From Dipteris shenzhenensis (taxonomy: Eukaryota > Polypodiophyta > Polypodiopsida > Gleicheniales), in the NCBI GenBank assembly GCA_047967505.1, contig CM106541.1: 64,000 bases of DNA; one strand, given 5' to 3'. Shown one piece after another: positions 31,593-43,119 of the stretch. Made by a program: the position numbers and the translations under genes. Each line of letters begins with the position of its first letter. Position 1 is the stretch's first letter. The notes beneath the pieces were generated by a model. The model had not been told where the DNA came from. It made no database searches and saw nothing but the letters and a program-made list of their open reading frames with translations.

Positions 31593-32549
31593 CTAGAGCT
31601 TACGTCTCACCTTAGGGCTTAATGCTATTAGTTGAGGAAGCATGATGCTCAAAGACCAATGAGCAAGGTCTTGAACGATCGAATAGTCTTCTTTCCCTGA
31701 GCCGATAGGGAAATCCGAGGGCGTCCACTTACTCCTGTGAGATCTTTTAGTCTTCTCTCTTGGTGGGTCTGCCATCTCAGCATCCGAGGGCTTTGAGAAG
31801 GACACCTTGCTCCTGGGGCAGCCCGATCCATGGTTTGGAGAGGAGTCCGAGGTGGTATGACTTCTCTTCCCAAGGTCTTGAGGGTAAGCATCTAAGGGAG
31901 GACCATACATTTTAGGTGGAGGCGATGTATACATCCCTAATGGGGGGTGGGGGTATGCCCCTGAGTTGGACCCCCTAGGTTGTTGTTGCAAGGATTGAGG
32001 GGGTTGTGGAGGGACAACCGTTTTCTTTGAAGCGGGGTCAGACTAAACTTTGTCAAACATTTGAGCAATCTCTTGTGCTCGCACCATGGTCTCTCGATTC
32101 TTCCATTTAAGCTTGAGGCGGAATTCATCACTTGCTCTTGCTATAAGGTAGCCCACCACATGCTGAGTCATTCTAGCTCGAAATCCGGTGTTGTCCTCCT
32201 ACGTGGCAATTAAATGGTCCAGGAGCATGGTTGCTTGATCCACATATCGACGCGCTGTCTCACCTTCTGACTGCTTCAGGTTTGCCACCTGCAAGTACAC
32301 ATTCTTCCGCTCCTCTTCTTTGTCCAAATACTCAATCATAGCTGCTGTCAACCTCGGCCAACTTTGGGGAATGTCCTCAGCCTGCTTCTCATACCACAGT
32401 TGAGCCAAACCCTCTAGAAATGTGGGAAAAACCAATAACCATCTATCTTCAGTAAGAAAGTTGAGAGAAACACAACGGCGCTTGAAGGTCACAAGATACT
32501 CATTTGGATTTTCTTCAACTCGACCACATAACACAGGAATGTCAGCCAT
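31593..32549 (-). pseudogene. Family B gag
   Basis: The frame 32199-32549 starts MADIPVLCGRVEENPNEYL and has the gag core (RWLLVFPTFLEGLAQLWYEK, ETARRYVDQATMLLDHLI) typical of the Ty3-type retrotransposon gag domain. It continues in other frames to 31593 through a Pro/Gly-rich stretch (PPLGMYTSPPPKMYGPP). No intact CX2CX4HX4C knuckle was found. Frameshifts near 32200 and 32040 break it. Confidence 0.78.
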
Positions 32550-32669
32550 GCTTGGAAAATGGAAAAGAGAGAGGCAAAATGAGGCTTATCTATTGGCAAA
32601 CAATGGGAAGAGGTAGCTTGAACTGAAAATCAGGTGAAGATACATCCACAAAGCACACGGGGGTTTCCA
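32550..32669 (-). other. Family B leader fragment before the TIR element
   Basis: Short non-coding stretch upstream of gag on the minus strand. Nothing recognisable. Confidence 0.4.
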
Positions 32670-33779
32670 TTTTCTGAGCAAAAACCCTCGAGCGACGAGT
32701 GGACAAAAGGTGGGAGGGGTCAAAATATATAGGTTCAAGTCATTTTTGGGGAGCAAAAAAGTCCAAATTCTTTCAAGGAATATGTAAGTAAATATGAAAC
32801 ATTGATAAATAGATATAGATATAAATACACCTTTATATAATATACATATATAATGTCCAAGTGGTGACTTATTTTATGACTTTCAAAAATCCTTTCTTTT
32901 GCTTTCACCATTGCTTGGATCATGAAATTTTGAGCAAATATCCTCTTTATAGTTCCTGAGGATGACCTAAGAAAAATAAATAGTACCTTTTTAATAGACC
33001 CTCTAAGTGCATTTTGCTAGAGGAATATGGTTTGAAGAGCTTGTCCCAACCCTATTCTGCCAGCGAAATACCTTGGAGAGCCTACGCAAAAGGAGTCCTA
33101 ACTTTTGCTCCTTAGCTCAGATTGAGGAGTTGTAAATAGGAAAAATGTTCAAAATTTCATGATCTATGCAATGGTAGGCTTAAAATTATACTTTTTAAAG
33201 TTATAAAAGAGAAAAAATAAAAATTTCAAGATATATATGAGAGTTACAACTTCTCTCTAATTCATATTATGGTAGGAAGGAGTTCAGTAGAGACCACATT
33301 TCCTTAAAAGTACTTAGGTTTAGAGAATTGGGAATATTTTTAAAATCCCTACCTTGCCTTCCCATATTTGATAATGTATTAGAGATTAATTTATGATTGA
33401 TTATAATGGCTTCAAGTATGAGGTTTCCAATATCTTTTTCCTACTCATCCAAGGAGTATGGTATACATTATTACATGAGAGCTTCAAATATGGGATTGCT
33501 AAAGATTAGGGAAACTCTTTTAAATTGATTGAATTACCAAAATCCTCAAAAGAGAGTATGGTAGGGAGGTATTTATAGGAATTTCTAAAGTGTTCACTAT
33601 TTGTTCATATATAGATGATGTTCTTTAAAATGAGGGTTATAATGAAAAATGAGTAAGTATATGGTTCCATAAATAAGAAATTAAGAAAGAATTGTATATT
33701 CGTTTAAGAAATATACAAGCATGGTTGGTGTCAAAAATTATCGCTCGGACTTTTCTGCTCGTAGGTTTTTGCTCGAAAA
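32670..33779. mobile_element. Possible 1.1-kb DNA element with inverted ends
   Basis: Left end TTTTCTGAGCAAAAACC, right end (reverse complement) TTTTCGAGCAAAAACC; both continue with CGAGC-containing sequence after two to three bases. The interior is AT-rich and carries no transposase, so a non-autonomous DNA transposon is plausible. I could not find a convincing target duplication, which weakens the call. A related end (TTTTCTGAGCAAAA then CGAGCG) stands at 51020. Confidence 0.45.
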
Positions 33780-34274
33780 CTATGCACATCCAAAGCACGC
33801 ATAGGCAGGGTAGGGTGTGACTGGTGTATTGTGAAATGCTATACGGGAAGAATTTTCAGCATACAATAGCTCATAGAAAATCTTAAAAGGACCAAACCTT
33901 ATTGGTCGAGGAATGATATTGCATCCATCTTTACAGGCGAGGGTTAGAGACATGGCGTTGCATGAGGTTGTTCATCAAGGCAAACAAGAATGCCATGACA
34001 AATGTCAACAGTTGGAGAGCTTGCACATCACCTTTAGCTTCTTCCAATTCTTGTAGTCGCCATGCTATTTCTTCAAGGGGTGTGCGGTTCGGCATCCTTC
34101 TTTTGAGCAATGTCCTTAAGGACCTTTTTGATGATGTTCTGAAGTCAGTAAACTCGTATCAAATATGCACAACACTTAGTTTCACGATGACCACAACCTT
34201 TGCATTCCTTACAAATGATCACCCTCATTCGTGGCTTGTGGCTTTGTTGAGGCGGTGCTTCCCCTCTTTTCATG

Positions 34275-35129
34275 CATGATTGAAGTACAAGCTTCACGTG
34301 CCAAGAAATTAGCAACTAAATTTTGAGCTCGAGGGATATGCTGAATTTTTACTTCTTCAAATTGCTTGCAAAGTTCCAATGCTTGTTGATGTCATGGAAC
34401 CAAGCCTTCGCTCCGCACCTTCCACCTTCCTCTAACTTGTTCACACATGAGTTGAGAAATCTCCTCACACCTCAAGTTGCTTGATGTGATGTTCTTGCAC
34501 CTTTTGTAGCCCAAAAATGAGTGCCGAGTACTCAGCTTGGTTGCAAGTACTTGTAGGTGCAGACTTGCTATAACAATACACCTCACCCCCACACCAGCAA
34601 CCTTGGTCAAAGGTTTGTATGCTCCATCAAATTGAAGGATCCAAGATGTCATTACACCAAGACTAAAATCCAGACATCCCAGGTTTCTCGGTAGTCTAAG
34701 ATAGGTAGAAGGAGAGGGTGGGGAGAATTAAATACTTGAGCAAGACGTTCAGCACCAAACAAGCTTACAATCCTTTTTTGTAGTTTATCTTTTGACCAAA
34801 AAGAATTACAACATGAAGCTCAAAATGTGGCTCAAAGGGTTGATTAGGTACAAAGGGATTCCTTGGTCGAAACATTACCAACCATAGCTGATGAGCCCTA
34901 GAAATTTTTGTAGTGAGGTCGAGAAGAAATCATTCAAGACAAGCTTATCCACAGGAATTAATAAGCAGATGCACCAAATCCCCCCCCAAGCTTGTGGATC
35001 ATCCCACCCTTGGAAGAATGTCACCTTTTTAATTACCTCCGATGCAGCAAGTAGCTCGATCACCGCACAATGAGTAGAGTTGGAATCAAAGCCCTCCCAG
35101 TGTATCACTAGTTCTTCACCTCGAACCAT
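34275..35129 (-). pseudogene. Gypsy-type RNase H fragment
   Basis: On the minus strand at 34652: SWILQFDGAYKPLTKVAGVGV, an RNase H start with its first catalytic Asp, ending near 34290 with a segment like FEEVKIQHIPRAQNLVANFLA, the usual C-terminal motif. Upstream at 34875-35129 is an open frame with no clear domain. This RNase H lies on the 5' side of family B gag, outside the normal order. It could be a separate element fragment or an extra RNase H domain as in Tat-type elements. Confidence 0.6.
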
Positions 35130-35339
35130 CCAAGGTGTATCATCCCATTCATCGTCTCCTCGAGCAATGCATTGTACAATCAGTTGTTAAAGATTGCCAT
35201 AAAGATCAAGAAAGAGATCTCACCAATTGGTAGCCGTAATGAGCGGAGGACCAAGCATCAAGTCCTTGAACTCGTCAAGAAGTGACATAAATATCCACTG
35301 TCCTCGTGTGGCGTGTGTTTAAGGAGTAAACTTGAAAAA

Positions 35340-35600
35340 GTTCAAAATTTGCAGAAACAGACAATCGCATGCAGAAGATCCACAGATGTCATAGAATCGC
35401 ACACAGTTGTAGGAGTAACGGAGAAGGAGAAAGAGAAGTAGAAGAAGATAGGGGGCGCGAAGTATGTTGCACAAGTTTTGCAGCCACAGAAAGAGAATGA
35501 GAAGGAGAAGTAGAAGAAGATAGGGGGTGCGAAGTATGTTGCAAAAAATTTGCAGCCGCAAAAATGGAGAACTGCGAGCAGGAGACACACAGATGCCACA
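35340..35600. repeat. Tandem repeat of about 75 bp in family B leader
   Basis: The stretch AGAAGTAGAAGAAGATAGGG, with GCGAAGTATGTTGCA after it, occurs twice (from about 35430 and 35507). Flanking segments with CACAGATG and CACACAGT are also repeated at both ends, giving a symmetric array. Confidence 0.75.
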
Positions 35601-35690
35601 AAACCACACACAGTCATAGGACTAATGGATGTCTATGGATTTTATGGCACTAGCCATGAAGACTTCTCATCCCAGTAGCCACACCAATTC

Positions 35691-36609
35691 TATTAACTAG
35701 AAAAGAAATCAAGGCATGAGGCTAAACGCTAGGCATGGCGACACTCAAGGGCCATGCAGGGAAAGGGAACATGAGGGGAGAAGCATTAACATGGGTGGGA
35801 AAAAGGGATTAAGAGGTGTGGGAATGAAGAGGGAGACTATGGCACAAGGGGGAAGGGTGAGGGGGAAGAGGAGCAAGGACCATGGGGGGAAACAGAACGT
35901 GAGGGGAGAAGCATTAACATGGGTGGGAAAAAGGGATTAAGAGGGGTGGGAATGAAGAGGGAGACTATGGCACAAGGGGGAAGGGTGAGGGGGAAGAGGA
36001 GCATGTACATGATGGGAGGTGGAATGTAGAGATGGAGACATCAAGGGAAGAGAGTCATGCTTTATTTGAAAGGAAAGTAGGATGGGGGAAATCAAAGTAC
36101 TAGCATGGTGGCTTTACAAGAATGAGCGTGTCCCATCAAGGAATAGCCCCCTCCTTTTATAGCCAAGAGAGAGGGTCTCTCCCAATAAATGCATCCTCCC
36201 ACAGGCATGGTGTGTGTGGAGGAATCTCCCATGTGGGCTAAGTGGGTACGCACTCTCAATTGTGTGTGACAACCCTTTGCCTCATTTTCCCACATAAATC
36301 AAATCCCATATCCCAAGTCTAAGATAGTCCCTTGGTCTCTTCTCAATTTTATAATACGTTAAAACATATAGGAGGACAAGTGGAGGGTTGGCACAAGGAA
36401 TCTTGCCACCTTAACATTTTATAATAATACTACCATGGATTATGTACAACACACCTATGGGTCCTCTTACATGGTGGGGTGGCACATGGTCATGTTCTGC
36501 CACCTCAACCCTGGGCCCTATGCACACCATATTTTGTTATACTATTGCCACACCTACAAGCACACACACATATTTATGCCTTTTACCTTGATCAAATTTA
36601 TCCATAACA
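35691..36609 (-). repeat. Family B 5' LTR
   Basis: Pairs with 16909-17823, including the two 127-bp tandem units and the TATA box (minus, 36153-36161). The PBS should lie just left of 35691 on the minus strand; GAATTGGTGTGGCTACTGGG is there, but I cannot match it to a tRNA. Confidence 0.88.
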
Positions 36610-37191
36610 ATGGTTGCACATTTGTCATTTGTAAGACATCATTCGTATTCATGTAATACATTGTGTGTGACTGAGTGAAAGAGTCATGTGAAAGATCTAG
36701 CTGAACAATTTGATGTACATGGTAGGCAAAACTTAACAAATGTTTGTGACGTATTCAGGTTCTATTATGAGAAGCCACGGGCTAATTGACAGTGAGAAGC
36801 CACGGGCTAATTGACAATGGGGAGATCCCTTTTATGAGAAGCGAATTAGAGAGCCACTCAGGTGGCCTATAATACCATACAATACCTCCAAATATAAGAA
36901 GAGCCTTGGTTCCTAGTAGGTATTGAAAATGGCATCTCTCCTCATCGTGGTCGAAGCCTCCATGCAATTTATTCCATCTACCTTGGAGTGATGCATAATA
37001 GAATTGAGGGTCTCTAATCATTATTCTAAAAATTTCGTATTTGAAAGCTCTATCTGGGCATCATAACATTTGCAATCATCAATAAAATTTTCAATCTCAT
37101 TAGAATATCATTTTCTAGATATTGCTATCATCTGATTCATCACCTTCATCTTCACTTTTGTGAATATTACCAACTAGACCTTGTTGGGATA
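36610..37191. other. Unassigned DNA with a 25-bp tandem duplication
   Basis: GAGAAGCCACGGGCTAATTG appears twice in a row (about 36770-36820). A minus frame at 36782-37021 (IRDPQFYYASLQGRWNKLHGG) is not recognised. DNA at 37000-37191 was continuous with 39191 onward before the next element inserted. Confidence 0.5.
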
Positions 37192-37556
37192 AATGTGATT
37201 AAGGGCTTGCTCTAAGGTACATGTGTGCATCTAAAGGAGTTGCATGTGTGTGTGTGTGTGTGTGTGTGTGTAGTAGAGGCACACCTAGTGCTATGAGGTG
37301 TCTAGATGACATAAGTGATGATGTAAGTACAAAGGCCCCCACATGGGAGGTTCCTTTGATTTAGCTAGTTCCTATGATGTAGGGGCTGATTGCCACTGAT
37401 GTAGGGAAGGTGCCTATGATCTAGGCCACCCTCTGCCCATTTCTATAAGAGAAAGTCACCTCTCTCACAATCAAAGAGAACAACACTTTTTGGTTTTCAT
37501 CTTGTGTTCTCACTTCTCTTCCAAGATGCATCTCTTCTATCCCACGTTTTCCAACA
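37192..37556 (+). repeat. 5' LTR of the short element (365 bp)
   Basis: TGTTGGGATAAATG to TTTTCCAACA. It contains a (TG)n run at 37245-37271. Its last 185 bp or so match 39001-39185. Confidence 0.88.
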
Positions 37557-37558
37557 TT

Positions 37559-37570
37559 TGGTATCAGAGC
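37559..37570 (+). promoter_or_regulatory. Primer-binding site, initiator Met tRNA
   Basis: TGGTATCAGAGC two bases after the LTR end. Confidence 0.9.
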
Positions 37571-38354
37571 TTTAGGTTCTAGATCTAGCTTAGCCTAGCA
37601 TTAGATGCTTCCTAGTATGAATTCTTAGACTTTTTCAAGCTTCTTCATCATCCCCATTTCTTCCCCTCTTCTCCCCAAAATTTGTGAGAGCTTGTTCTCT
37701 CAATACAGTCCACCATTGCTAGAACACTTTGACCTTAGTATCCCCTTGATAGGACGAAACTTCAACCCATAGTGTTTTCAAAATTGATCCCGCTAGCGTC
37801 TGTGCCGAGAGTTTCTTCACTCAATGAAATTTCACGCAATTTTGCCCAATGTCGCAACTATTTGTTAATCCCTTCTAGCCATCGGTGGGCGATGTTATGA
37901 CAAATCTTCTGCTGAAATTTGATGACAAATGGTCCACAAAATCAGCCGGAATCATAAAAAACACAGTCAATATTGAAGGACTTCTCTGTGGTGACATGAC
38001 AAATAATTGCGCAATTCCTCTGAGCAAAATTCAAGTTGATATGTAAGATTTTATTTTGCACTAAAAACCCCTTGAAATCTGCTACGAGCCGTGCAAATCT
38101 TGGGCTCCAAAATTTCAGTTTGATGGTTGAATATTTTTGACTGATTTTTTATGATAATGGTTGACCAGTCAACTGTGTGATGGGGGTTTTAGTCTTACTG
38201 CTCATTTATTGATTTTTTCAGTTGATCATAACTTTGGTTGAGTATAAACATCATTTGGGAATTATTTTTCAAAGGATTATGAGAGTTTTATGATGATAAA
38301 TAGCCACTTGTAAGAGTATAGATACTGCCTTATTTAAAGGTAAGAACTACTAAA

Positions 38355-39009
38355 ATGGCATTCTCTTATGAATCACAATATGATCAAATGCCCAATATGA
38401 AGCATGAATATTTCAAAAATCTCATGAAGACCTTCATCAACAACAAAGACAAATTGAAGTGCTTAGGACAAGGCGTGAACAGACATGCCAACATATATGG
38501 AGACAAGCAAGTATGGTATGCATATGGTGAGACAAACTTTATGGAATCCTCCTCTACAATCATGAAGTTTATGATCACTCATAGTGGTGAACAAATGGAT
38601 GCAAATGTTGATGACTATGTTTCAAAGTATGTTTCCTTTTGGAAATGTTTTTCACTTCTCAAGTACAACATTCTTGCTGATGAGATATTCCTTGTGCTAC
38701 CATTAAGAAAGGGAGATCTACTCTCTTCACATTTTAATTTCATGCCAACTTCATTGGCAAATGATAAGATGTATATGGATGTCAAGATCAACATTGAAGG
38801 CTTCCTCAAAAGTTTTCAAGATGAAGGATGATACTTATATTGCTTGTGAGTCTCTTCAACAAGAGACATCACTTTTGGACACTAGAAAGCTTGAAGAAGA
38901 TCAAGCATTTACAAAGAATGCCAAGGCAAATTTGATTAAGGAAAGTACTTCAACAAATGCACAAACAATCTTTGTGGTAGAAGACAAGGACTATGCCTCT
39001 ATGATGTAG
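38355..39009 (+). pseudogene. Unrecognised coding region in the short element
   Basis: The frame 38355-38831 (158 residues, MAFSYESQYDQMPNMKHEYF) continues with one frame change as 38830-39009 (TYIACESLQQETSLLDTRKL). It has no Cys/His knuckle, DSG, YVDD or membrane segment. The position after the leader is that of gag, but I cannot confirm similarity to Gag; a captured host sequence is the alternative. The last codons run into the truncated 3' LTR. Confidence 0.45.
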
Positions 39010-39185
39010 GGGCTGATTGCCACTGATGTAGGGAAGGTGCCTATATGATCTAGGCCACCCTCTCCCCATTTCTATAAGAGAGAGTCACGTCTCTCACAAT
39101 CAAAGAGAACAACACTTTTTGGTTTGCATCTTGTGTTCTCACTTCTCTTCCAAGATGAATCTCTTCTATCCCACGTTTTCCAACA
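39001..39185 (+). repeat. Truncated 3' LTR of the short element
   Basis: Matches the last half of 37192-37556 from TGATGTAGGGGCTGATTGCC onward with a few differences and ends TTTTCCAACA. Confidence 0.88.
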
Positions 39186-39190
39186 GACCT

Positions 39191-40436
39191 TGTGGTTGAA
39201 TTCATTAATATTGGTGAGTTTTTCTTCTTTGTATTTATCATGGTCCTCATCGTTTGAGGACATTGCATCTTCATCATGAGTATCCATACCTGTATTTTCA
39301 AAAATACATGTCCTACATGTAACCATTTTTGCAACCTCACGGAATAAGGCTTGTTGACAATGCTTAGGTAGCACAAATAGTTTGTCAGATGATGGAAACA
39401 CTTTCAAAGAATCAATTTCATAAAATCAAATTCACTCCTTTCTAACTGTTGCAATCGGATGCTTGTAAATCAATTGGAACCGTCATGCATTGAATAGCTT
39501 AATCTTGAAAAGCCTATTGTAACTTGTTGGCTTCAATTATTTGCTCTAATACTCCAAACGTCTCTATCAATTACATTTGTGTCTCTTACACTTGCATGAT
39601 TTTGTTGTCGACATGATGCAACAAGAGTAGAATCCATTTTCATTCACCATTGATCAATCCAATCAATGCAAAATAGATGACTGTAGGCCCACATATCACC
39701 ATAGGCACGTGCCTATAATAATACAAAGATGTAATCGAATTCTTGCAAATGCAAGTTGTAAGATGAAATGCAAATAAAAAGATAAACAAGTTGACTTACA
39801 TGGCAATCACATTTGAATGATATCTCCTCCTTATCGTGAGTCATATGAGATCCATTAGAGTGTGCCTTGCTTATAATATCTTGTACCAATCTAGAGGACA
39901 CTTTTTTTCTCTAACTCAAGAGGGTATGTTACTTGATTGCTATCCTTTTTTATTTGTTTAATCCTTTCTCTATCCTTTTTGATTTGTTTAATCCTTTTCC
40001 TCTCTTACCCCCCATTTCTCATTTTCATAGATCTCTATCCACTTTTGCATGTTCTTTGAATTGTATAGTGCAAATGTCAAAATTCACTCTTGGGTTTCAT
40101 CAAATAAAGTTATCTCCTTCCATTTGCCTTGCAACACTTCTCTTGATATCCGTTTCTCATCCTCCCCACTTAATGTTCCTAGAAAATTTTTATCTACATT
40201 TATCAAACATACAATAATGTAAATAGAGACTCATGGACAAGCCATCCTTTCCATAATTTCTGATGAACAAGCTATTGTAAATGTCTCATCATTCATACGT
40301 CTCCATAATATTTCCCCTTTCCTCTTGAACATATGCACATTATCTAAAAGATGTGAACTCTTTAAAGGTCTCGAATGAAGCAAGCTATTAAATATGGATA
40401 TCTCAAGTTTCATGCCTTCTTAGTTTCTATACACTC
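39191..40436 (-). other. Unassigned DNA split by the short element
   Basis: Minus frames such as the one ending near 39190 (KVFPSSDKLFVLPKHCQQAL, with an acidic tail THDEDAMSSNDEDHD) suggest a decayed protein gene that continued to 37190 before the insertion. I do not recognise the family. A duplication of CTATCC...TTGTTTAATCC lies near 39940-39990. Confidence 0.4.
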
Positions 40437-42340
40437 TTAAGTTGAAAGAGCTTAGGGTCAGCTTTGAACCAGGAAGGACTCCTCTCCCCAGGTCCAAAAT
40501 CACATCTCAGTGAGACAAGCTTGTGATCTGACAAGCTTAGAGAAGAGTATGTTACAACTCTTAGAGATAGCTATCTACTCAAGAGATTTTGGGAAATATA
40601 TAATCTATCAAGTCTAGCCTCCCTTCTATGTTCCCCTATCTGACTGTTGCACCAAGTAAACTCTCTTTTATTACTAACATCAACCATCTGCCAGTGCTCT
40701 TTACATTCTTCCCAAGCAAGTAATTCAGATCCTCTGATGCATATTCCCATTCCCTTTCATCTCTCTGCTTTGCTCTCTACCATATTGAAATCCCCCATTA
40801 TTATGCAATTGCCATCTTGGTATTGCAAGGATTCCCATAACTCCCTCCTCTCTGAAGCTGAATTGGGAGCATAGACAAAAATGACAAAGATGTCAATTTC
40901 GTTCACACAACTCTGTAGCATTAACCATCTGTTGTGAGCATCTGTAATGACTTGAGAAATACAATCCTTATAGTGAGACAAAATACCTATAGCTATCCCT
41001 TCTTTGCCATCCTCATGAGAAGTAAAAAACCAAGTCCTTCTTCTATCTAATACTTGTAGCCTGTCTTCAAGAGTAGACTGACTTGCCTTGACTTCTTGCA
41101 ATGCTAAAAAGAGAGGTGAGAGTGAGTTAGAAGCTAGTTCTTCACTCCTACCTGGATCCATTAAACCTCTGACATTGAGAGTCAAGAAAGTTAATGATTT
41201 ATCTAACATTCTTCTTCTTCCCCTTTTTAGCCCTAGGGTTGGGGCTGTTCACTGGCATTGAGGTTACCTTAGATTGTCTTCTCTTATGTTGAACTACTGT
41301 GAAGGATTTGTCTTGACTAGTGACTTCCTGAGAAGGTGCAGTATCATGAGTGGCCTTTCCTGAATCATCCTCTGAGTCTTCTTCACTAGCTTCTACCTCT
41401 TCCATGGCATCTTCCCTATTAACATGCTCTTCAAATTCTTTTTTCCAACTAGCCATGACCATGTTATCCTCTTGATTGACATTGGCTTCCTTCTCCAAAC
41501 TTTCTTCTTGCTCTTTGGGTGGATCAAAGAGATTTTTGTTGAGTGTTTCTATCTGTTTGTTGTCCTTTTCACTCCTTTTGTTAGAAACCTGTCCAGAAGA
41601 CTGGCCTTAGAAGGAGGGTTATGTGTTTTAGGGACCCACTTTTTATTAGGGCTTTGTAGCATTGGCTTCTGGCTCCTTAGCTTTGGGACTCTTTCAAGGA
41701 TAGTTCTTAACCACATGTGTGGATAGACCACACAAAAAGCAAGAATGAGGGAGATTTTTATAAGAAAGGGGTTGTTCCCTAAATACACTACCATTTCTGT
41801 TAAGAATGGTAAGTGTTCCAAGCATCTCTTCTGCTATGTCCATTTTGATGCAAATCTGAGGATTCCCCTTGGGGTTGATAAAGTTTTCTTGCTCTACTCC
41901 AAGAACTTCTCCTAGTCCACTACATAAGGAGGGAAGCTGGTTACACAAGTACAGAGGCAAGTCTGGGAGCTCTACCCATACAAGAATCTTAGTAGATCTA
42001 GGAGAGTCAGTAGAAATTTTTTTGGACCACCAGTCAAGTTATGAGGGCTGATTCCTAATAGTCCAAAGACTATTTTGCATGGCTCTAGAAGCCATTTTTG
42101 GTTTCTCAAAAAGAAAGACAAAAAAGCCTTTCTTGAGGAATCTTACATTTAAAACATTTATAACTTTCCTAATCTAGTTCACCTTGATCCAGGATTCAAT
42201 GAAAGTGAGAGGGGGTCTTACTCCAGCAAGAAAGCCTACTAATGCATGAGTTCTAAGCCAGACTAGAGAGTCTTGAAGAAGATTGTCATCTAAGAAAGCT
42301 TTTACTAACTTAGCTTCTCCATCTGCTGTGCTGAATCCTC
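40437..42340 (-). mobile_element. LINE, 5' half: ORF1 and endonuclease
   Basis: On the minus strand from the right. ORF1 ends in a knuckle-like CFLCGLSTHVVKNY, with Tyr in place of the last Cys, followed by a Lys/Glu-rich part (41199-41498). Then the APE-type endonuclease: LTLNVRGL (Asn), ALQEVK (Glu), FVYAPN, and IIMGDFNMVE (Asp, Asn) at 40757-41209. Homology ends near 40437; RT is absent. Stops break ORF1. LINEs are normally truncated at the 5' end, so loss of the 3' half implies a later deletion or rearrangement. Confidence 0.82.
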
Positions 42341-43119
42341 TCCATTAGCATGTTGTGCTCCGTCCTCATCTGGTTGTGAAGCACGTCAGGGTTCTGAGAT
42401 GCCCGATGATGGGTGGTCTTCAACTTCTTTCTCATAGGCTAAGGGTAGCCTCTTGTCTCCCGTAACCTACCCAATATCTTCTCTATCTCCTCTTGTGTCC
42501 TTGCTTAAGGAGCCTCCATAGAATGAGGGAGCTCTGCCTGATGTCTTTGGTCGGGGTCCGTTATCTCCTGTTTTATCATTTCGCATGGTTCCAGTTTCAC
42601 GTGAAAGCTTGGAGCGAGAGCTGGCACGGGTGCCTGCAACTCCTCCTTCACCTTTATCGCCAGCTTCTCTTCACTGGAGGGACTGCATGAGATGCTCCTT
42701 GTGTAAGCCTCTGGCCACCGAGGGCCCGTCTACACTAGAAGGGCCAACAGAAGTACGCGTTATTGGGGGGGGCTGAAGAAGCCACCACCCCATGGCTTCT
42801 GAGCTGCATGCGCATAAGAGGGGCGCATAGCTCCTCCTCATCCTCCTCTTCTACCATGGGCAGCCGAGCTAGTTCCATGTCTCATAGGTGGCGATTCACA
42901 TTCTGGAGTCTGTTTGAATATAAGAGTAGGGAAGCGGGTATCATCAGCTAAGTTGAAGCATTCTAGCAGCTGAGGTAAGGGGGTGTTGACCTTGGTTGAG
43001 AGGAGGTAGATGGTTGCAGAAGTTGGCGGGGGTGTCGTGGTGGCTAAGGCTGTGGGCTCTTTATTTGAATCCTCTTTAGCTGTGGCATTGCTTTTGTACC
43101 TGCATCCATTTTTTTTAGG
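42341..43119. other. Unassigned GC-richer DNA
   Basis: It may include the LINE leader, but no motif supports this. Short frames at 42493-42951 (plus) show no domain. A T-run at 43107-43116 borders the next element. Confidence 0.4.

Larger units (their letters stand above)
16909..36609 (-). mobile_element. Ty3/gypsy family B (Athila-like), hosting nested elements
   Basis: LTRs of 915 bp (16909-17823) and 919 bp (35691-36609) in direct orientation enclose minus-strand gag, protease, RT, RNase H and integrase remnants. A polypurine tract abuts the left LTR, confirming the minus orientation. The element is interrupted inside RT by family A copy 2 (19714-30499); removing that insert rejoins the RT near the GLTK/APATFQRFM motif. 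The RT has RVCIDYKKLNAATKRDHHPLPF, close to the Athila type. Stops and frameshifts are frequent. No clear target duplication was found. Confidence 0.88.
37192..39185 (+). mobile_element. Short copia-type element with target duplication GACCT
   Basis: The element is 1994 bp and flanked by GACCT (37187-37191 and 39186-39190). It has a 365-bp 5' LTR, a Met-tRNA PBS, one unrecognised coding region, and a 3' LTR cut down to its last 185 bp. No protease, integrase or RT is present, so it is non-autonomous. The missing polypurine tract and LTR start show a deletion joining the coding region to mid-LTR at about 39001. A TATA-like CTATAAGAG lies at 37443-37451. Confidence 0.88.

Noticed and set aside
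16904-36614. Target duplication for family B
   Set aside because: Flanks GTGG/TGGT-like do not match as a 5-bp duplication in either alignment I tried.
36782-37021. Minus frame IRDPQFYYASLQG as a transposase piece
   Set aside because: Too short and without catalytic residues to assign to any transposase family.
42341-43090. Possible host exon in GC-richer DNA
   Set aside because: Frames are short, no splice-consistent structure or known domain is visible.
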